In this document: positions 35,586 to 45,798 of the stretch, one piece after another
How positions within the stretch are numbered: the stretch's first letter is position 1
How the letters are laid out: each line of letters starts with the position of its first letter
Assembly: GCF_021729155.1 (NCBI RefSeq)
Contig: NZ_JAJQYA010000005.1
Location: 1 to 64,000, forward strand
DNA length: 64,000 nucleotides
Direction of reading: 5' to 3'
Source of the DNA: Membranihabitans marinus
GTDB lineage: Bacteria; Bacteroidota; Bacteroidia; Chitinophagales; Saprospiraceae
Made by a program: the position numbers and the translations under genes
Notes under the pieces: generated by a model
What the model was told of the DNA's origin: nothing
Databases searched by the model: none
The model's input: only the letters and a program-made list of their open reading frames with translations

Positions 35586-37019
35586 ATGAAGACAACGGAA
35601 GACAACGCAAGACGAAAGTTTTTAAAGCAGATGAGTCAAGCTGCAATCGCAGGTATGGCATTGGGAGCACCAGTGAGTAGTTTATTGACTTCGTGTAAGC
35701 GAACAATAGATATACCGAGTACTGCCGATTCGGTAATTCTGCTTTATATGGCAGGGGGCATGGCCCATACAGAAACCTTCGACCCAAAACGATACACGCC
35801 TTTCAGTAAAGGAATGCAAGCGAATGATGTTTTGAGTACTTTTGAATCTCGACCTACTGTTCTCGACGGTATTTCTTTTTCAGAGGGCTTGGAGTCTATC
35901 GGTCAAATCATGGATAAGGGGACCTTGATTCGATCCTATGTGGCTGCAGATCTTGGGCATATTTTACATACTCGACATCAGTATCACTGGCATACTTGTT
36001 ATGAGCCCCCGCAATCTGTTTCGGTTCCTCATATCGGTTCTTGGATTGCTAAAGAATTGGGGCCTAAAAATCCCGTTATTCCCGCCTTTATAGATATTGG
36101 TCAGCGTTTCGATGTTGGAGAAGGAGAAGAGTTAAAGGCTTATCACAGTGCGGGTTTCTTGGGAAGTGAATACGGACCTTTTTCTATCCCTGATCCCACT
36201 TCTGGCTTGGATAGTGTTCGGCCACCAGTTGGGATGTCGAATACCCGCTTTGAAAAAAGACATCAACTGTACAACGATCTAATCAGTGCGAGCAAGATGG
36301 GGGAATACGGCAGTGATTATCAAAAAGAATCCTTAAAAGCATCAATGGAGCAAGCCTATAGGCTGCTGAAGTCTCCTGAGGCAGAAGCTTTTGACTTGTC
36401 AAAGGAGGACAGAGAAAAATACGATAAATACAATACGGGAAAATTTGGTTTGGGATGTTTAATGGCCAAGCGACTGGTGGAACAAGGAGCGCGATTTATT
36501 AGTGTGTCTACAGAATATGTGCCTTTTCTAGGATGGGATACTCATGACAATGGGCATACACGTCTGGTGGATATGAAGAAAATGATAGATAACCCCGTGT
36601 CCCAATTGATTGCAGATTTAGATGAATCGGGACATTTGGATAAGACCTTAGTCATATTGGCCAGCGAATTTAGTCGAGATATGATGGTAGAAGGTAGACC
36701 AGATAAAAAGGTGAAAGAGCAGGTCAATCAGCCCGATGTCATCGAGGATATCAAAAATTATGGAATGCATAGACATTTTACTGATGGATGCTCAATATTG
36801 ATGTTTGGCGGCGGGATTAAGCGAGGTCATGTCTACGGCAAGACTTCAGATGAGAGACCGTGTAAGACGATTGAAAATCCAATAAAAATCGATAGTATTC
36901 ATCAAACCATTTACCATGCTTTGGGCATACCTCCCGAGACCAATTATGAGATTGAGAAGCGTCCTTTTTATACCACTCCCGATGGACATGGTAAGGTGGT
37001 TCACGATTTGTTGGCTTAG
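35586..37019 (+). CDS. DUF1501 family Tat-exported protein
   Basis: A 477-residue protein of the sulfatase/phosphatase-like DUF1501 family. The N-terminus has a twin-arginine signal (ARRKFLKQMSQAA, residues 9-21) and a Cys in a lipobox-like LLTSC near residue 38. It may therefore be a Tat-exported lipoprotein. Recognisable family blocks are MAGGMAHTETFDPK and ISVSTEYVPFLGWDTHDNG, the latter carrying likely metal ligands. The ATG at 35586 follows GGAGAG and the upstream stop by 5 bp. Upstream in-frame extension into the DUF1553 gene would bury the Tat signal. Works with the product of 33109. Confidence 0.92.
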   Translation: MKTTEDNARRKFLKQMSQAAIAGMALGAPVSSLLTSCKRTIDIPSTADSVILLYMAGGMAHTETFDPKRYTPFSKGMQANDVLSTFESRPTVLDGISFSEGLESIGQIMDKGTLIRSYVAADLGHILHTRHQYHWHTCYEPPQSVSVPHIGSWIAKELGPKNPVIPAFIDIGQRFDVGEGEELKAYHSAGFLGSEYGPFSIPDPTSGLDSVRPPVGMSNTRFEKRHQLYNDLISASKMGEYGSDYQKESLKASMEQAYRLLKSPEAEAFDLSKEDREKYDKYNTGKFGLGCLMAKRLVEQGARFISVSTEYVPFLGWDTHDNGHTRLVDMKKMIDNPVSQLIADLDESGHLDKTLVILASEFSRDMMVEGRPDKKVKEQVNQPDVIEDIKNYGMHRHFTDGCSILMFGGGIKRGHVYGKTSDERPCKTIENPIKIDSIHQTIYHALGIPPETNYEIEKRPFYTTPDGHGKVVHDLLA

Positions 37020-37094
37020 TCGAATCCAATGGGGCGGATTATTGGTTTATTCCAATTGTTAATGTGGAAAAAATCATATCTGCTTTGTCTTGAG

Positions 37095-37139
37095 TAGGAA
37101 AGAATAGGTATCTATGTGATTTTTCATTGTTTATATTTG
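37095..37139 (+). promoter_or_regulatory. Shared TAGG direct-repeat site plus -7 box (site 4)
   Basis: TAGGAAAG at 37095 and TAGGTA at 37105 are 10 bp apart; TATATTTG at 37132-37139 is a perfect TAnnTTTG box, 37 bp after the first TAGG and 111 bp before the sigma gene ATG. The surrounding 59-bp block matches that at 32784-32842 closely. Being in front of the ECF sigma gene, it is the entry point for control of the SusCD locus. Confidence 0.65.
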
Positions 37140-37250
37140 TTGGAATAATATTTTAACATGTTTTGTTGTGTTGAAATATTAAAGCAGATATTGTGTTGAA
37201 TTTGATATTCAAGTTAATTCTGTTTTTACTGGTCATTACACACAAAAACA

Positions 37251-37847
37251 ATGAAAGAAATCGAAGAATCGAATTGGAATAAGATCTTAGTAAAGGTGTC
37301 TAATGGCGATCAACATAGTTTTGGGATATTGTATGGTCAGTATTCCGAATTGTTGCGACGATTTTCATTGCCATTTGTGGGCTTCAATGATTCAGATGCC
37401 GAAGAAGTAGTACAGGAAATATTTTTAAAGGTGTGGATTAAAAGAAGCTACTTGGCTTCTGTAAAGAATTTTCAATCCTATTTGTTTCAAATGGCAAAAA
37501 ATCATATTTATGATATTCACAAAAATCGAAAAGCCGAAATATTAGCCCTAGCGAAAGATCACGAAAAAATAAAATCTACCTATCATTCAAGTTATCAGGA
37601 GTTACTTTATCAAGAGTATTATGCGTCCGCTCAGTCTATTATTGATCAACTCAGTCCTCAGAGAAAGCGCATTTTTGAAATGAGAACAAAGGAGGGTTTA
37701 AACTTGGATGAAATAGCCAAACAACTTAAAATATCAAAATCTGGTGTGAAAAAGCAACTCTATGAGGCCAAAGATTTTGTAAAGTCTTGTTTGAAAAAGG
37801 AACAAGATATGATTCTGATCTATTTGCTTATTTCAGTGTTAATATAA
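37251..37847 (+). CDS. ECF RNA polymerase sigma factor (Bacteroidota type)
   Basis: A 198-residue sigma-70 family protein. Region 2 (about 25-90) has DAEEVVQEIFLKVW, and region 4 (about 125-175) has LSPQRKRIFEMRTKEGLNL with a well-formed helix-turn-helix LDEIAKQLKISKSGVKKQL. The C-terminal hydrophobic tail (LIYLLISVLI) is common in sigma factors of SusCD loci. With the downstream FecR-like anti-sigma and the STN-containing SusC it forms the usual trans-envelope signalling unit. A sugar captured by SusC is sensed through STN and FecR, freeing sigma to transcribe susC/susD and followers. Confidence 0.95.
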   Translation: MKEIEESNWNKILVKVSNGDQHSFGILYGQYSELLRRFSLPFVGFNDSDAEEVVQEIFLKVWIKRSYLASVKNFQSYLFQMAKNHIYDIHKNRKAEILALAKDHEKIKSTYHSSYQELLYQEYYASAQSIIDQLSPQRKRIFEMRTKEGLNLDEIAKQLKISKSGVKKQLYEAKDFVKSCLKKEQDMILIYLLISVLI

Positions 37848-38032
37848 AATTTTCAACTTTTTCCCACTTGTTATTCTAAAGGCTTGATGATAGGTGAAAT
37901 TGAAATACCCTATTATATAGATATTTCTCCATTATAGGTTTAAATCCTATGAAGAAATAGAAATATTTTAAATAAAAATGAAATTAGAGGTGTTTCTTTT
38001 GTATTTAATGTCGTCTACTTAATAAATGATGG

Positions 38033-39229
38033 ATGATGAATAGAAGTAAGATGGATGAATTGTTAGGACTGTTGGCTGAAGATAAGGCAAGTTCTATGGA
38101 TAAATCCATCCTCACTGAGATGATTGTGGAAATGTCGGAGGAAGAGTTGAAAGTGGTAATGGATGAATATCAAAGAAAATTGATATCATCAAATGCATTT
38201 AAAAAAGACAATGTTCAATTAAATGACTTGATTAAAAATCGGATTTACAACTATGAAAAATCGAGGAAAAAATCAAGGTATCTCGGATTGCAAATTGCTG
38301 CAACTATTAGTATTCTCGTCGTATTTATAATATTTATTCAATCATACTATCACAGCAAGGAAAGATTTGAATCACAGGACAAGATCTCATTGGTAAATAC
38401 TGAAATGGAGGATAAGGCTACGACAAGTATTTCATCGACCAATGGGAAGATCATCAATATAGATAGCTTACCTAGAGCTCAATGGCATATAGTCGACGGG
38501 GCTGAATTGAGAATAACTGATTCAATAGGCATTGAATATACTGGAATAAAAACCAGAGAAAATCATAAATCAAGTATTTCGCATACCATACACACGCCAA
38601 TTGGAAAGATAGTAGACTTGGTTTTGCCAGATAAGACAAAAGTGAGATTGAATGCATCTTCTTCCATTACTTTTCCCTTAGTATTTGATGAGGAGAATAG
38701 GGCGGTAATGATATCTGGGGAAGTATTTTTTGATGTTGCGAAACAAAAGGATAATGAAAATAGATCGAAACCTTTTGTCGTATATGCCAAGAATCAAAAA
38801 GTTGTTGTCTTAGGTACGCAGTTCAATATTTCCGCATATCCTTCTTCAGATAAGATAGAGACTACATTGATTGAGGGGACTGTACATGTGATTACTCCAA
38901 AGTCTGATGCGATTATGAAACCAGGACAGCAAGTAGTGGTAGATCGCGAGGGAAATTTAGAGGAAATGTCAAATTTAAATATTGATGAAAGTATTTCATG
39001 GCGACAGGAAAATTTTTCCTTCAACGGCAAATCGATTCACGAGAGTATGGGGGAGATTTCGAAGTGGTATGATGTGGAAGTCGTCTATGAAGGCGAAATT
39101 TCATCCGATGGTTTTGGGGGGAATATTTCCAAAAATAAAGAATTGCCAGAGTTGTTAAGGCTGTTGAATTTGGCCAATGTTGTTGGGCTGAATTTAGAAA
39201 ATGATACGATAAAGGTTTACAGTAAGTAA
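38033..39229 (+). CDS. FecR-family anti-sigma factor
   Basis: A 398-residue inner-membrane protein. The cytosolic N-terminus (1-80) binds the sigma factor, one transmembrane helix spans about 84-104, the FecR domain about 185-290 (PIGKIVDLVLPDKTKVRLNA, FDVAKQ, VVVLGTQFNIS), and the C-terminal DUF4974/STN-like domain about 315-395. It follows the sigma gene by 185 bp and precedes susC by 74 bp. The start at 38033 is one of several close ATGs; the one at 38026 is out of frame and stops quickly. Confidence 0.95.
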   Translation: MMNRSKMDELLGLLAEDKASSMDKSILTEMIVEMSEEELKVVMDEYQRKLISSNAFKKDNVQLNDLIKNRIYNYEKSRKKSRYLGLQIAATISILVVFIIFIQSYYHSKERFESQDKISLVNTEMEDKATTSISSTNGKIINIDSLPRAQWHIVDGAELRITDSIGIEYTGIKTRENHKSSISHTIHTPIGKIVDLVLPDKTKVRLNASSSITFPLVFDEENRAVMISGEVFFDVAKQKDNENRSKPFVVYAKNQKVVVLGTQFNISAYPSSDKIETTLIEGTVHVITPKSDAIMKPGQQVVVDREGNLEEMSNLNIDESISWRQENFSFNGKSIHESMGEISKWYDVEVVYEGEISSDGFGGNISKNKELPELLRLLNLANVVGLNLENDTIKVYSK

Positions 39230-39303
39230 AGATATGTGAAAAGAAGAGGGTCGACTAACCTTCTGAATAAAGTAAAAATTTTAATTCAATATAAAATATA
39301 AAA

Positions 39304-42300
39304 ATGATGAGAGGAATACATTTTAAGGGCTTCCCTATGGATATCATCGAAAGTCTCATACGGGAAGTCAAAACTATTAGTACAAGATATTGCCTGAAAG
39401 GTGATTTTCAATCTTCCCGTTGGAGAATGACTGTTTTGATTTTGGTTTTTGGAATGGTAAAGTTGGTCGCATCGAGTTGGAGTCAAAATATAACACTTAC
39501 GGTTAAAAATGGTGATCTAAAAACTGTAATTGACAAGTTGCAAACCCAGTCTGGGGTCGATTTTATATATCCTGTATCACTCTTAGAAGAAGCGTCTCCA
39601 ATCACAGTTAAGGTTAAAAATAAACCACTTAAAACGGCTTTGGATATGTGTTTTAAAGATCAATCATTTGTCTATATCATCGAAGAAGAGGCCGTGATTT
39701 TAAGGCGTAAAATTAAAGAATCTGCCCTAGATGGATTGCATAAAAAGGAAGTAAATCCTGTTTCGAAATGGCTGCCAGAAAATCCTATCGTCGGGGTGAT
39801 TAAAGATGAGGAAGGAAATACCTTAATTGGAGTAAACGTCCAAAAGAAGGGAACAAGTATGGGAACTTCCTCTGATTTCGACGGACGTTTTACCTTAGAT
39901 GGAGTTAACGTAGGTGACGTGTTGTTGTTTTCCTATATTGGATATACTGATATAGAAATTACTATAACCGAACTAAATCAAGAGTTGTCTATTGTGATGA
40001 TATCCGATTCTGAACTTCTGGATGAAGTAGTTGTGGTGGGATATGGTACACAAAGGCGGAGGAGTGTGACTGGATCTGTAGCTTCCGTGCCTATGGACGA
40101 AATCAAGAGTAGTCCAGTCGTGGGATTAGATCAGGCCATTAATGGCAAGATTGCCGGTGTGCAGGTGAATACCGTTACCGGTACACCTGGTGGTGGACCT
40201 TCCATACGCATTAGAGGAGTGAGCTCCATCGGTGCGGGAAGTGATCCCCTCTACGTCATCGATGGTTTTCCGATTTCCAATTCTCCAGATCAGCGAACTA
40301 ATCCTCTCAATAGTATACCTCCTAGCCAGATAGTATCCATTGAGATCCTTAAAGATGCATCAGCAACTGCTATTTATGGATCGAGGGGAGCAAATGGGGT
40401 TGTATTAATCACTACAAAGAAGGGTAGTATGGGGCTGAATGTGGAATTCAATACTTCTTTGGGATTGCAAAATGTCAGAGAGCGAGGAATGATACCAGTG
40501 TTAAATGCCAATCAGTTTGCTCAGTTTATGAACGATAGAATATCAGACAATATTCGATATTATCAGAATAGGGAGCCAACGACTGACGATATTCCAGAGA
40601 TGTATCGGAATCCGGATCAATACGGAGAAGGCACGAATTGGGTAGATGAAATATATCAGCCAGCTTTAATGCAAGATCACAATATTAATATCAGTGGAGG
40701 CAACGAAAAAATAAGAACCATGGTCTCTTTTGGTTTTCTAGACCAAGAAGGAACATTACTAGAGACCAATTATAATCGGTATAATTTTAGAGTTAATGTC
40801 AATGCCAATTTAACAGATAAAATGACTATGGGCTTTAACTTGGCACCATCGCTTGAGCATCAAAAATTAGCCGCCACTGATGGCGATGAGGGGCGGGCTG
40901 GACCACAAGCAAGCGCATTTTTAGTTAATCCTATAGCTCCACTTAGAAACCCAGATGGAAGTTTGACCTCTATGGTTGGTGGACCTGGATTATTGGCTTA
41001 TGTCAATCCAGTTTTGAAACTGAAGGAAGTTGATCATACTGCTAAGACTGGACGGGTGCTATTCAATACCTTTATTGGATATGAAATCGCAGAAAATTTA
41101 CAGTTTAAATCTACCTTTAATGTAGATTGGAGGTCCTTTAAACGTGAGCAATACGAGCCAACGACAGTAGGTCAAGCTTTTAATATATATCCTCCAGATG
41201 TTGCTGTAGCGTCTTTAAATACAGTGGAGTCATTAAATTGGGTTAATGAAAATACATTGAATTACAATACTCAATTGGGTGGAAGCCACAATATCAATGC
41301 TTTATTGGGATTCTCTCTACAGGATGAATCAGTAGAAATAGGAAGTTTTGGAGCACGAGACTTTCCCGATGACGAAATAAGAACCTTTAACGCCGCTCCT
41401 AATATTACGGGCAGTACCAATGTGTCAGAGTATAGCTTAGTGTCGGGATTTGCTCGATTTATATACGATTATCAAGACAAATATTTGATGACGGCGGCTA
41501 TGAGAATGGACGGTTCTTCTAAGTTTGGAACCGATAATCGTTGGGGTGCTTTTCCGTCCTTATCCTTGGGGTGGAGAGTGTCTGGTGAAAATTTTATGAA
41601 GGACAATGCTGTGATTAGCAATATATTACTCAGAGCTGGGTATGGACGAACTGGTAATTTTAATATAGGAAATTATACCCATTTAGGCAGGGTTGGAGAT
41701 GCTAGCTATACATTGAATAACCAACAAGTAGCAGGAAGGGCCATCAATAATTTAGGGAATCCAGATCTGGGCTGGGAAGAAGTCGATCAAGTCAATGTCG
41801 GTGTCGATGTAGGGATATATGAGGATCGATTTAATTTCTCATTGGAATACTATAAAAAGGTGACGGGCAATATGCTGTTGAGTATAGAGACACCATTTAC
41901 CTCGGGATTTTCTAACGCTCAGGTTAATCGAGGTGAAGTGCAAAATGATGGGGTAGAATTGGCTTTTAGCGGTAGTGTAATTAAAAATGAAGATTTTAAC
42001 TGGAATGTCAATTTTAATATCAGTCACAATAGCAACATTGTTACAGAATTGGAAAGTCCAATTTTTGCTCCCGCTGCAACAGCTCAGCATATTACTGAAG
42101 AAGGCTATCCTATTGGGCAGTTTTACGGTTATGAAGTGATTGGATTTTTTAACAGCCAAGAAGAGATAGATAATGCACCAGTTCACCCCAGTGCTATCCC
42201 AGGTTCATACCGATTTACAGATGTAAACAATGATGGGAAGATCGATCCCGTCCTCGATTTTACTAGAATAGGAGATCCATATCCAGATTTTACATGGGGG

Positions 42301-42786
42301 ATGTCCAATGCTTTTAATTATAAGAACCTTGATTTAAATATTTCTATAACGGGGTCTCAGGGTGGACAAAAGATTCAGAATGGGTATCAAGATTTTCATA
42401 ATTTTGATGGGGTTTTTAATGTCCATACGGATGCATTGAATGCATGGAAGTCCCCAGAAGATCCAGGGGCTGGTATTGTTCCTAGGCCGATTTCAACTGT
42501 GATCCATAGATATAATTATAGTAAGTGGGTGGAAGACGCATCCCATATATGGATTCGCAATATTAGTTTGGGTTATAGTTTTGTCAATACTGGTAAGGGG
42601 ATATTAAAAGATGACAATCGATTAAGAGTTTATGTCAATATTCAAAATCCCTGGATATCCAATACGAATTTTCAAAATCCAGAAGAAGCATACAATGTTA
42701 ATGATCCGCTACAGCCTGGATCCACAAGAAATTTAAATTATCCAATATCTAAGGTTTATACTATAGGATTGAATCTAAACTTATAA
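39304..42786 (+). CDS. susC-like: SusC/RagA TonB-dependent receptor with STN domain
   Basis: An 1160-residue outer-membrane transporter. A long signal region (to about 60) precedes the STN domain (62-135, ITLTVKNGDLKTVIDKL), a carboxypeptidase-D-regulatory-like domain (161-237), the TonB-box-like LDEVVVVGYGTQ (239-250), a plug domain (SSPVVGLDQAINGKIAGVQV, IRIRGVSSIGAGSDPLYVIDGFP), and a 22-stranded barrel to the C-terminal GLNLNL. The STN domain shows that it signals to the FecR protein encoded just upstream. It imports oligosaccharides released from a sulfated glycan. Two bases separate it from susD. Confidence 0.97.
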   Translation: MMRGIHFKGFPMDIIESLIREVKTISTRYCLKGDFQSSRWRMTVLILVFGMVKLVASSWSQNITLTVKNGDLKTVIDKLQTQSGVDFIYPVSLLEEASPITVKVKNKPLKTALDMCFKDQSFVYIIEEEAVILRRKIKESALDGLHKKEVNPVSKWLPENPIVGVIKDEEGNTLIGVNVQKKGTSMGTSSDFDGRFTLDGVNVGDVLLFSYIGYTDIEITITELNQELSIVMISDSELLDEVVVVGYGTQRRRSVTGSVASVPMDEIKSSPVVGLDQAINGKIAGVQVNTVTGTPGGGPSIRIRGVSSIGAGSDPLYVIDGFPISNSPDQRTNPLNSIPPSQIVSIEILKDASATAIYGSRGANGVVLITTKKGSMGLNVEFNTSLGLQNVRERGMIPVLNANQFAQFMNDRISDNIRYYQNREPTTDDIPEMYRNPDQYGEGTNWVDEIYQPALMQDHNINISGGNEKIRTMVSFGFLDQEGTLLETNYNRYNFRVNVNANLTDKMTMGFNLAPSLEHQKLAATDGDEGRAGPQASAFLVNPIAPLRNPDGSLTSMVGGPGLLAYVNPVLKLKEVDHTAKTGRVLFNTFIGYEIAENLQFKSTFNVDWRSFKREQYEPTTVGQAFNIYPPDVAVASLNTVESLNWVNENTLNYNTQLGGSHNINALLGFSLQDESVEIGSFGARDFPDDEIRTFNAAPNITGSTNVSEYSLVSGFARFIYDYQDKYLMTAAMRMDGSSKFGTDNRWGAFPSLSLGWRVSGENFMKDNAVISNILLRAGYGRTGNFNIGNYTHLGRVGDASYTLNNQQVAGRAINNLGNPDLGWEEVDQVNVGVDVGIYEDRFNFSLEYYKKVTGNMLLSIETPFTSGFSNAQVNRGEVQNDGVELAFSGSVIKNEDFNWNVNFNISHNSNIVTELESPIFAPAATAQHITEEGYPIGQFYGYEVIGFFNSQEEIDNAPVHPSAIPGSYRFTDVNNDGKIDPVLDFTRIGDPYPDFTWGMSNAFNYKNLDLNISITGSQGGQKIQNGYQDFHNFDGVFNVHTDALNAWKSPEDPGAGIVPRPISTVIHRYNYSKWVEDASHIWIRNISLGYSFVNTGKGILKDDNRLRVYVNIQNPWISNTNFQNPEEAYNVNDPLQPGSTRNLNYPISKVYTIGLNLNL

Positions 42787-42788
42787 TA

Positions 42789-44312
42789 ATGACTATGAAA
42801 AATATATCAATATACCATCATAAGAATATTTTTATCGTCTTGATTTTAATGGCGATCACAACTACAAGCTGCGAAAAATTTTTGACCAAAGATCCTGTCA
42901 ATGTTATTGCTTCCTCGGTATTCTTTGATAATGTTCAGCAGGTTGAACAAGGAGTGTTTTCCATTTATGCCAGTTTGCAAGATGTATACGACAATCATTG
43001 GAAATTTACAGAGCAACGATCGGATAATACTACGGTACAATATTGGGCTGCCAATCGAGGACCACACCCTATTTGGTTAATGGAGGAATTTACCATGGAC
43101 GCCAGCAATCAAAATATTGGGCCATATTGGAATGCATTGTACACCGGGATTCAACGAGCCAATACCGTAATTGAAAATATAGATAATGTGGACTTTTTTG
43201 AGCCCGAAGTTAAAAATCAGTTAGAAGGCGAAGCTCATTTTCTTCGCAGTTTGTTTTATTTTCATTTGGTTCGCTTGTTTGGTGAGGTTCCTCTAGTTCT
43301 CAATCAAGTGGTGTCTCCAGCTGAGTCGTTTCAGACTATCGATGGCAAAGCTTCGGTAAATGAAGTTTATAATCAGATCCAAACTGATGTGGAGTTAGCC
43401 GTTGATTTATTACCTAGTACCAATACGAATGAAGATCGAGGTCGTGTGAATAAAGCTGGAGCGCTTACATTAATGGCCGATGTGAATATGACCTTAGGGG
43501 ATTTTGCGAAGGCAAAAACGGCATTGAATGAGGTAATTAGTATGGGATATGAATTGTTGGCTGACTATGGAGAAATTTTTAATCCCGACAATAAAAATCA
43601 TAGTGAGGCCATTTTTGATGTAAATTACGCTAGTTTAGAAAGCAATACTGGGTTGGGGAATACTTTGATCTACAATTTTGCTCCATGGAATTCAGGGTCG
43701 AAGATCACTGGCTACAATACGAGTACACAAGGATTGAATATCCCTTCCATCGAAATTTTGGCAGCCTATGAAGAAGGGGATTTAAGAAAAAATGAGTCAA
43801 TAGGGTTTTTTGTAGATCCATCGAACATTGGTCAAGGAATAGCTATGGGTGATACTATTCTCTATATTAAGAAATATGCACATGCCCACCCAGTGCAAGG
43901 TCGAAGTGGAGAAAATGTACCAATTTATCGCTACGCTCATGTATTGCTGATGTTGGCCGAGTGTATTAATGAATTGGAAGGACCAACTGCAGAGGCCTAT
44001 GGATTTGTGAATCAAGTAAGGGGGAGAGCCGGTTTGGAGAATTTGGCGGATGGACTGTCATCGGACATGTTTGCTGAAGCCGTGTTACACGAAATGCAAG
44101 TGGAATTGGCCTTTGAAAATCATCGTTGGTTTAATATTTTGCGGAAGGGCAAGGCTATGGAAGTTATGAATAACCACGCCAATCTCTATAGAGGAAGACA
44201 AACCCACTTTTTAGATCCGGCCTATGTGATTGAAGAATATAAATTTTTATATCCTATACCACAGAGGGAAATTACCTTAAATCCCAATCTTACACAAAAT
44301 CCAGGTTGGTAA
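42789..44312 (+). CDS. susD-like: SusD/RagB outer-membrane glycan-binding lipoprotein
   Basis: A 507-residue surface lipoprotein: signal ending TTTSCEKFL (Cys near residue 29), the EKFLTKDPVNV opening, TPR-like SusD helices (about 45-330) and the C-terminal RagB domain with VNQVRGRAGLENL and HRWFNILRKGKAMEV. It ends in the standard YPIPQREITLNPNLTQNPGW-like tail. It forms the lid of the SusC transporter encoded 2 bp upstream. The sulfatase gene follows within 30 bp, so the operon extends to sulfated-glycan processing. Confidence 0.97.
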   Translation: MTMKNISIYHHKNIFIVLILMAITTTSCEKFLTKDPVNVIASSVFFDNVQQVEQGVFSIYASLQDVYDNHWKFTEQRSDNTTVQYWAANRGPHPIWLMEEFTMDASNQNIGPYWNALYTGIQRANTVIENIDNVDFFEPEVKNQLEGEAHFLRSLFYFHLVRLFGEVPLVLNQVVSPAESFQTIDGKASVNEVYNQIQTDVELAVDLLPSTNTNEDRGRVNKAGALTLMADVNMTLGDFAKAKTALNEVISMGYELLADYGEIFNPDNKNHSEAIFDVNYASLESNTGLGNTLIYNFAPWNSGSKITGYNTSTQGLNIPSIEILAAYEEGDLRKNESIGFFVDPSNIGQGIAMGDTILYIKKYAHAHPVQGRSGENVPIYRYAHVLLMLAECINELEGPTAEAYGFVNQVRGRAGLENLADGLSSDMFAEAVLHEMQVELAFENHRWFNILRKGKAMEVMNNHANLYRGRQTHFLDPAYVIEEYKFLYPIPQREITLNPNLTQNPGW

Positions 44313-44341
44313 ATTCAAAAAACTTTGTAATATTGAATCGT

Positions 44342-45793
44342 ATGAATAGGAAGATAGAATTTACTTTGTTTTTTATCGCAATCGGACTATCGGTTTTGAG
44401 TCAAGATGTACAGCGAAATAATATTCGTGAGGACAAGCCCAATATTGTGTTTATCCTCGCCGATGATTTGGGATATAGCGATGTCAATTGTTTCAATGGA
44501 TTGGGAAGTGCGGATTATTATGAGACCCCAAATATAGATCGATTGGCAGCTCAGGGAATGAAATTTACTTCAGCCTATACCAATGGCCCTAATTGTGCAC
44601 CCACGAGAGCGGCACTCATGAGTGGACAATACTATCCTCGTCAACCCGTGTTTACCGTGGGTAATAGCGATAGAGGGGAAGAAGTTCATCGAAAATTGAT
44701 ACCTGTAACTAATGGTCATGGTATCCCATCTTCATCCTATATTATGGCTGAGGCCTTAAGAGATGCTGGATACGCCACTGGTCATTTTGGAAAATGGCAT
44801 TTGGGCAAGGCCAGTCCAGAAGAACAGGGATTTTCTTCGGAAAGCGTGGTCGATGTTACGGTGAATGGTGAAAAGTTATATCAAAACAAAAAGCTCGGAG
44901 GAGAGGGACAATATATAGCAGATGAGCTCAATCGACGGGCCTTGGCTTTTATAGAAGATCACCAAGATGAGCCGTTTTTTTTGTATTTATCTCATTATTT
45001 GGTGCATTCTCCTTTTCAGGCACCGGATTCATTGGTTCAAAAGTATCTTAATAAACGTCCAGTAATGGGGCATTATCATGCGACTTATGCCGCTATGGTC
45101 GAATCGTTGGACAACAGTGTGGGGCGTTTAATGGATAAATTGGATAGATTGGGATTGAGTGACAATACTTTGGTAATATTTTATAGTGACAATGGTGGTT
45201 TGGGTGGTTATATCGATCAAGGTATGGAAGGATTGCCAAAATTGGATCCAATAGATGACGGCTTTGGAGGAACAGTTGAAATAACTCATAATGCTCCTCT
45301 ACGCGGTGGGAAAGGGCAATTGTATGAAGGAGGAGTAAGAGTGCCACTGATTATGAGATGGCCAGATGTTATAGCTCCAGGCAGTGTTTGTGATGAGGCT
45401 GTGATAAGCATTGATTTTTATCCTACGTTAGTAGAATTAGCAGGAGGGCAGGTGGAAGCTGGTCATATTTTGGATGGGTACAATATCCTTCCCCTGATGA
45501 TTCAACCCCAAGCTGAGTTGGATAGAGAAGCACTGTATTGGCATTTTCCAGGTTATTTGCAGTCTAGACAGGAAGGGAGTTGGCGAACTACCCCGGTGGG
45601 ATCCATAGTAGCCGATGAGTGGAAATTAATTCAATTTTTTGAGGACAATACCATAGAATTATATAATTTAAAGGATGATCTGGGTGAGCAAAATAATTTA
45701 GCCGATGTATTCCCAGATAAGAAAGAAGAACTGCTGCATAAATTAAATCAATGGCGGATGGAAATGAAGGCTGAAATGCCTCGACGTAAATAG
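44342..45793 (+). CDS. Secreted sulfatase (type I, formylglycine)
   Basis: A 483-residue sulfatase, periplasmic by its signal peptide (to about residue 20, SVLSQ). The metal-site opening PNIVFILADDLGYSD is followed by the formylglycine signature C-A-P-T-R (Cys85), HFGKWHLG and the HNAPLRGGKGQLYEGGVRVP block. The residue converted to formylglycine is Cys, so an anaerobic or FGE-type maturase is needed elsewhere. I start at the ATG at 44342, since the upstream TTG at 44306 overlaps susD and precedes the signal peptide. It is probably co-transcribed with susCD and removes sulfate esters from imported oligosaccharides. Confidence 0.95.
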   Translation: MNRKIEFTLFFIAIGLSVLSQDVQRNNIREDKPNIVFILADDLGYSDVNCFNGLGSADYYETPNIDRLAAQGMKFTSAYTNGPNCAPTRAALMSGQYYPRQPVFTVGNSDRGEEVHRKLIPVTNGHGIPSSSYIMAEALRDAGYATGHFGKWHLGKASPEEQGFSSESVVDVTVNGEKLYQNKKLGGEGQYIADELNRRALAFIEDHQDEPFFLYLSHYLVHSPFQAPDSLVQKYLNKRPVMGHYHATYAAMVESLDNSVGRLMDKLDRLGLSDNTLVIFYSDNGGLGGYIDQGMEGLPKLDPIDDGFGGTVEITHNAPLRGGKGQLYEGGVRVPLIMRWPDVIAPGSVCDEAVISIDFYPTLVELAGGQVEAGHILDGYNILPLMIQPQAELDREALYWHFPGYLQSRQEGSWRTTPVGSIVADEWKLIQFFEDNTIELYNLKDDLGEQNNLADVFPDKKEELLHKLNQWRMEMKAEMPRRK

Positions 45794-45798
45794 AATTA

